Below are positions 5,117-5,490 of a stretch of DNA of 5,490 nt, piece after piece. How positions within the stretch are numbered: position 1 is the stretch's first letter; the number at the start of each line of letters is the position of its first letter. A program made the position numbers and the translations under genes. The DNA lies in the NCBI GenBank assembly GCA_027325475.1, contig DAIEFO010000158.1:1-5490 (forward strand). Direction: 5' to 3'. Under the pieces are notes generated by a model. It saw nothing but the letters and a program-made list of their open reading frames with translations. It was not told the origin of the DNA and did no database searches. The DNA is from Desulfobacteraceae bacterium (GTDB lineage: Bacteria > Desulfobacterota > Desulfobacteria > Desulfobacterales > Desulfatirhabdiaceae).

Positions 5117-5490
5117 CGCCATTGTCATTACCTCTATTTTCCCGCCGACGCCGGCGGTCCGTCAGTGGGCTGCCTTGAGCGATTGGCGTGTGGTGGTCGT
5201 GGGAGACCGGAAAACGCCGGAGAACTGGCGGTGTGAGCCGGTCACGTTTGTTTCGGCGCGGGCTCAGGAAGCAGCGCCGTTTCGTATTGCGGGGCGTCTT
5301 CCCTGGAACCATTACGCTCGTAAAATGCTGGGATATCTCATGGCGGCTCAGCAGGGGGCTCAGGTGATCGTGGATACCGATGATGACAATATCCCGAAAC
5401 CGGACTGGGCTTTCCCCGATTTTGAAGGAAGTTTTCGCGTTTTGCCGCAGGGCCTGGGATTTATCAACATCTACACCTGTTTTACAAGGC
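5109..5490 (+). CDS. STELLO/DUF288-like glycosyltransferase, N-terminal part (runs off the window)
   Basis: The frame opens with an ATG overlapping the last 8 bases of the deacetylase gene and stays open through the window end, giving 127 residues without a stop. The start is a strand 'NAIVITSIFPPTPAV', then 'DWRVVVVGDRKTPENW' (25-40). Next come 'PWNHYARKMLGYLMAAQQGA' (65-84) and 'VIVDTDDDN' (86-94), an Asp-rich DxD-type nucleotide-sugar/metal motif, and finally 'GLGFINIYTCFTR' at 115-127. This order (VVVGDxKTP, the RKxxGYLxAxxxGA helix, DTDDDN) is what I recognise from STELLO (DUF288) proteins, a GT-A-like family known from plants, where it affects cellulose synthase, and from nematodes and some bacteria. 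Reversibly glycosylated polypeptide-type proteins share a DDD motif but differ upstream. No signal peptide is seen, so it is probably cytoplasmic. Translation is probably coupled to the deacetylase. The C-terminal part is not visible. Confidence 0.75.
   Translation, partial: MRNAIVITSIFPPTPAVRQWAALSDWRVVVVGDRKTPENWRCEPVTFVSARAQEAAPFRIAGRLPWNHYARKMLGYLMAAQQGAQVIVDTDDDNIPKPDWAFPDFEGSFRVLPQGLGFINIYTCFTR

Noticed and set aside
4802..5312. Two minus-strand frames over the end of the deacetylase and the start of the STELLO-like gene
   Set aside because: They oppose two genes with clear family motifs and show no domain of their own.

Overview
The window is an unbroken run of same-strand (+) genes with roughly even GC content, good Shine-Dalgarno sites on the first three genes, and start/stop overlaps between most of the later ones. 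It reads as bacterial chromosome from a Gram-negative: there is an exported SYLF-domain protein, a lipoprotein with a clear lipobox, and no mobile-element, phage or RNA-gene signature. The gene set and codon style would suit a deltaproteobacterial (Desulfobacterota-like) genome, but that is an impression, not something the sequence proves.

Region 1 (1-1615) begins with a 123-base leader holding a TATAAT box, a perfect inverted repeat and a strong ribosome binding site. It is followed by a SYLF/Ysc84-type lipid-binding exported protein (124-819), a 65-residue two-helix membrane protein with a TTG start (841-1038) and a soluble, helical 180-residue protein of unknown function (1073-1615). All three are closely spaced and probably co-transcribed.

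Region 2 (1615-1734) is a short gap. It is spanned exactly by a 39-codon open frame whose start overlaps the upstream stop (TGATG) and whose stop overlaps the downstream start (TAATG). It may be a tiny gene, a translational-coupling leader, or coincidence.

Region 3 (1734-5490, continuing beyond the window) holds a histidine phosphatase, a C39-like cysteine-peptidase lipoprotein, a GT-B (MurG/COG4671-like) glycosyltransferase, a polysaccharide-deacetylase-fold protein and the N-terminal 127 residues of a STELLO/DUF288-like glycosyltransferase. The last three genes overlap by 4, 11 and 8 bases at their junctions, so they are almost certainly translated together. The simplest reading is a glycoconjugate-building pathway: sugar transfer in the cytoplasm, deacetylation of a sugar, a phosphatase step and a second transferase, with an envelope-anchored cysteine peptidase or transglutaminase-like enzyme encoded in the same operon. 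The product is unknown. No intrinsic terminator is visible anywhere, so regions 1 and 3 may form one long transcript.
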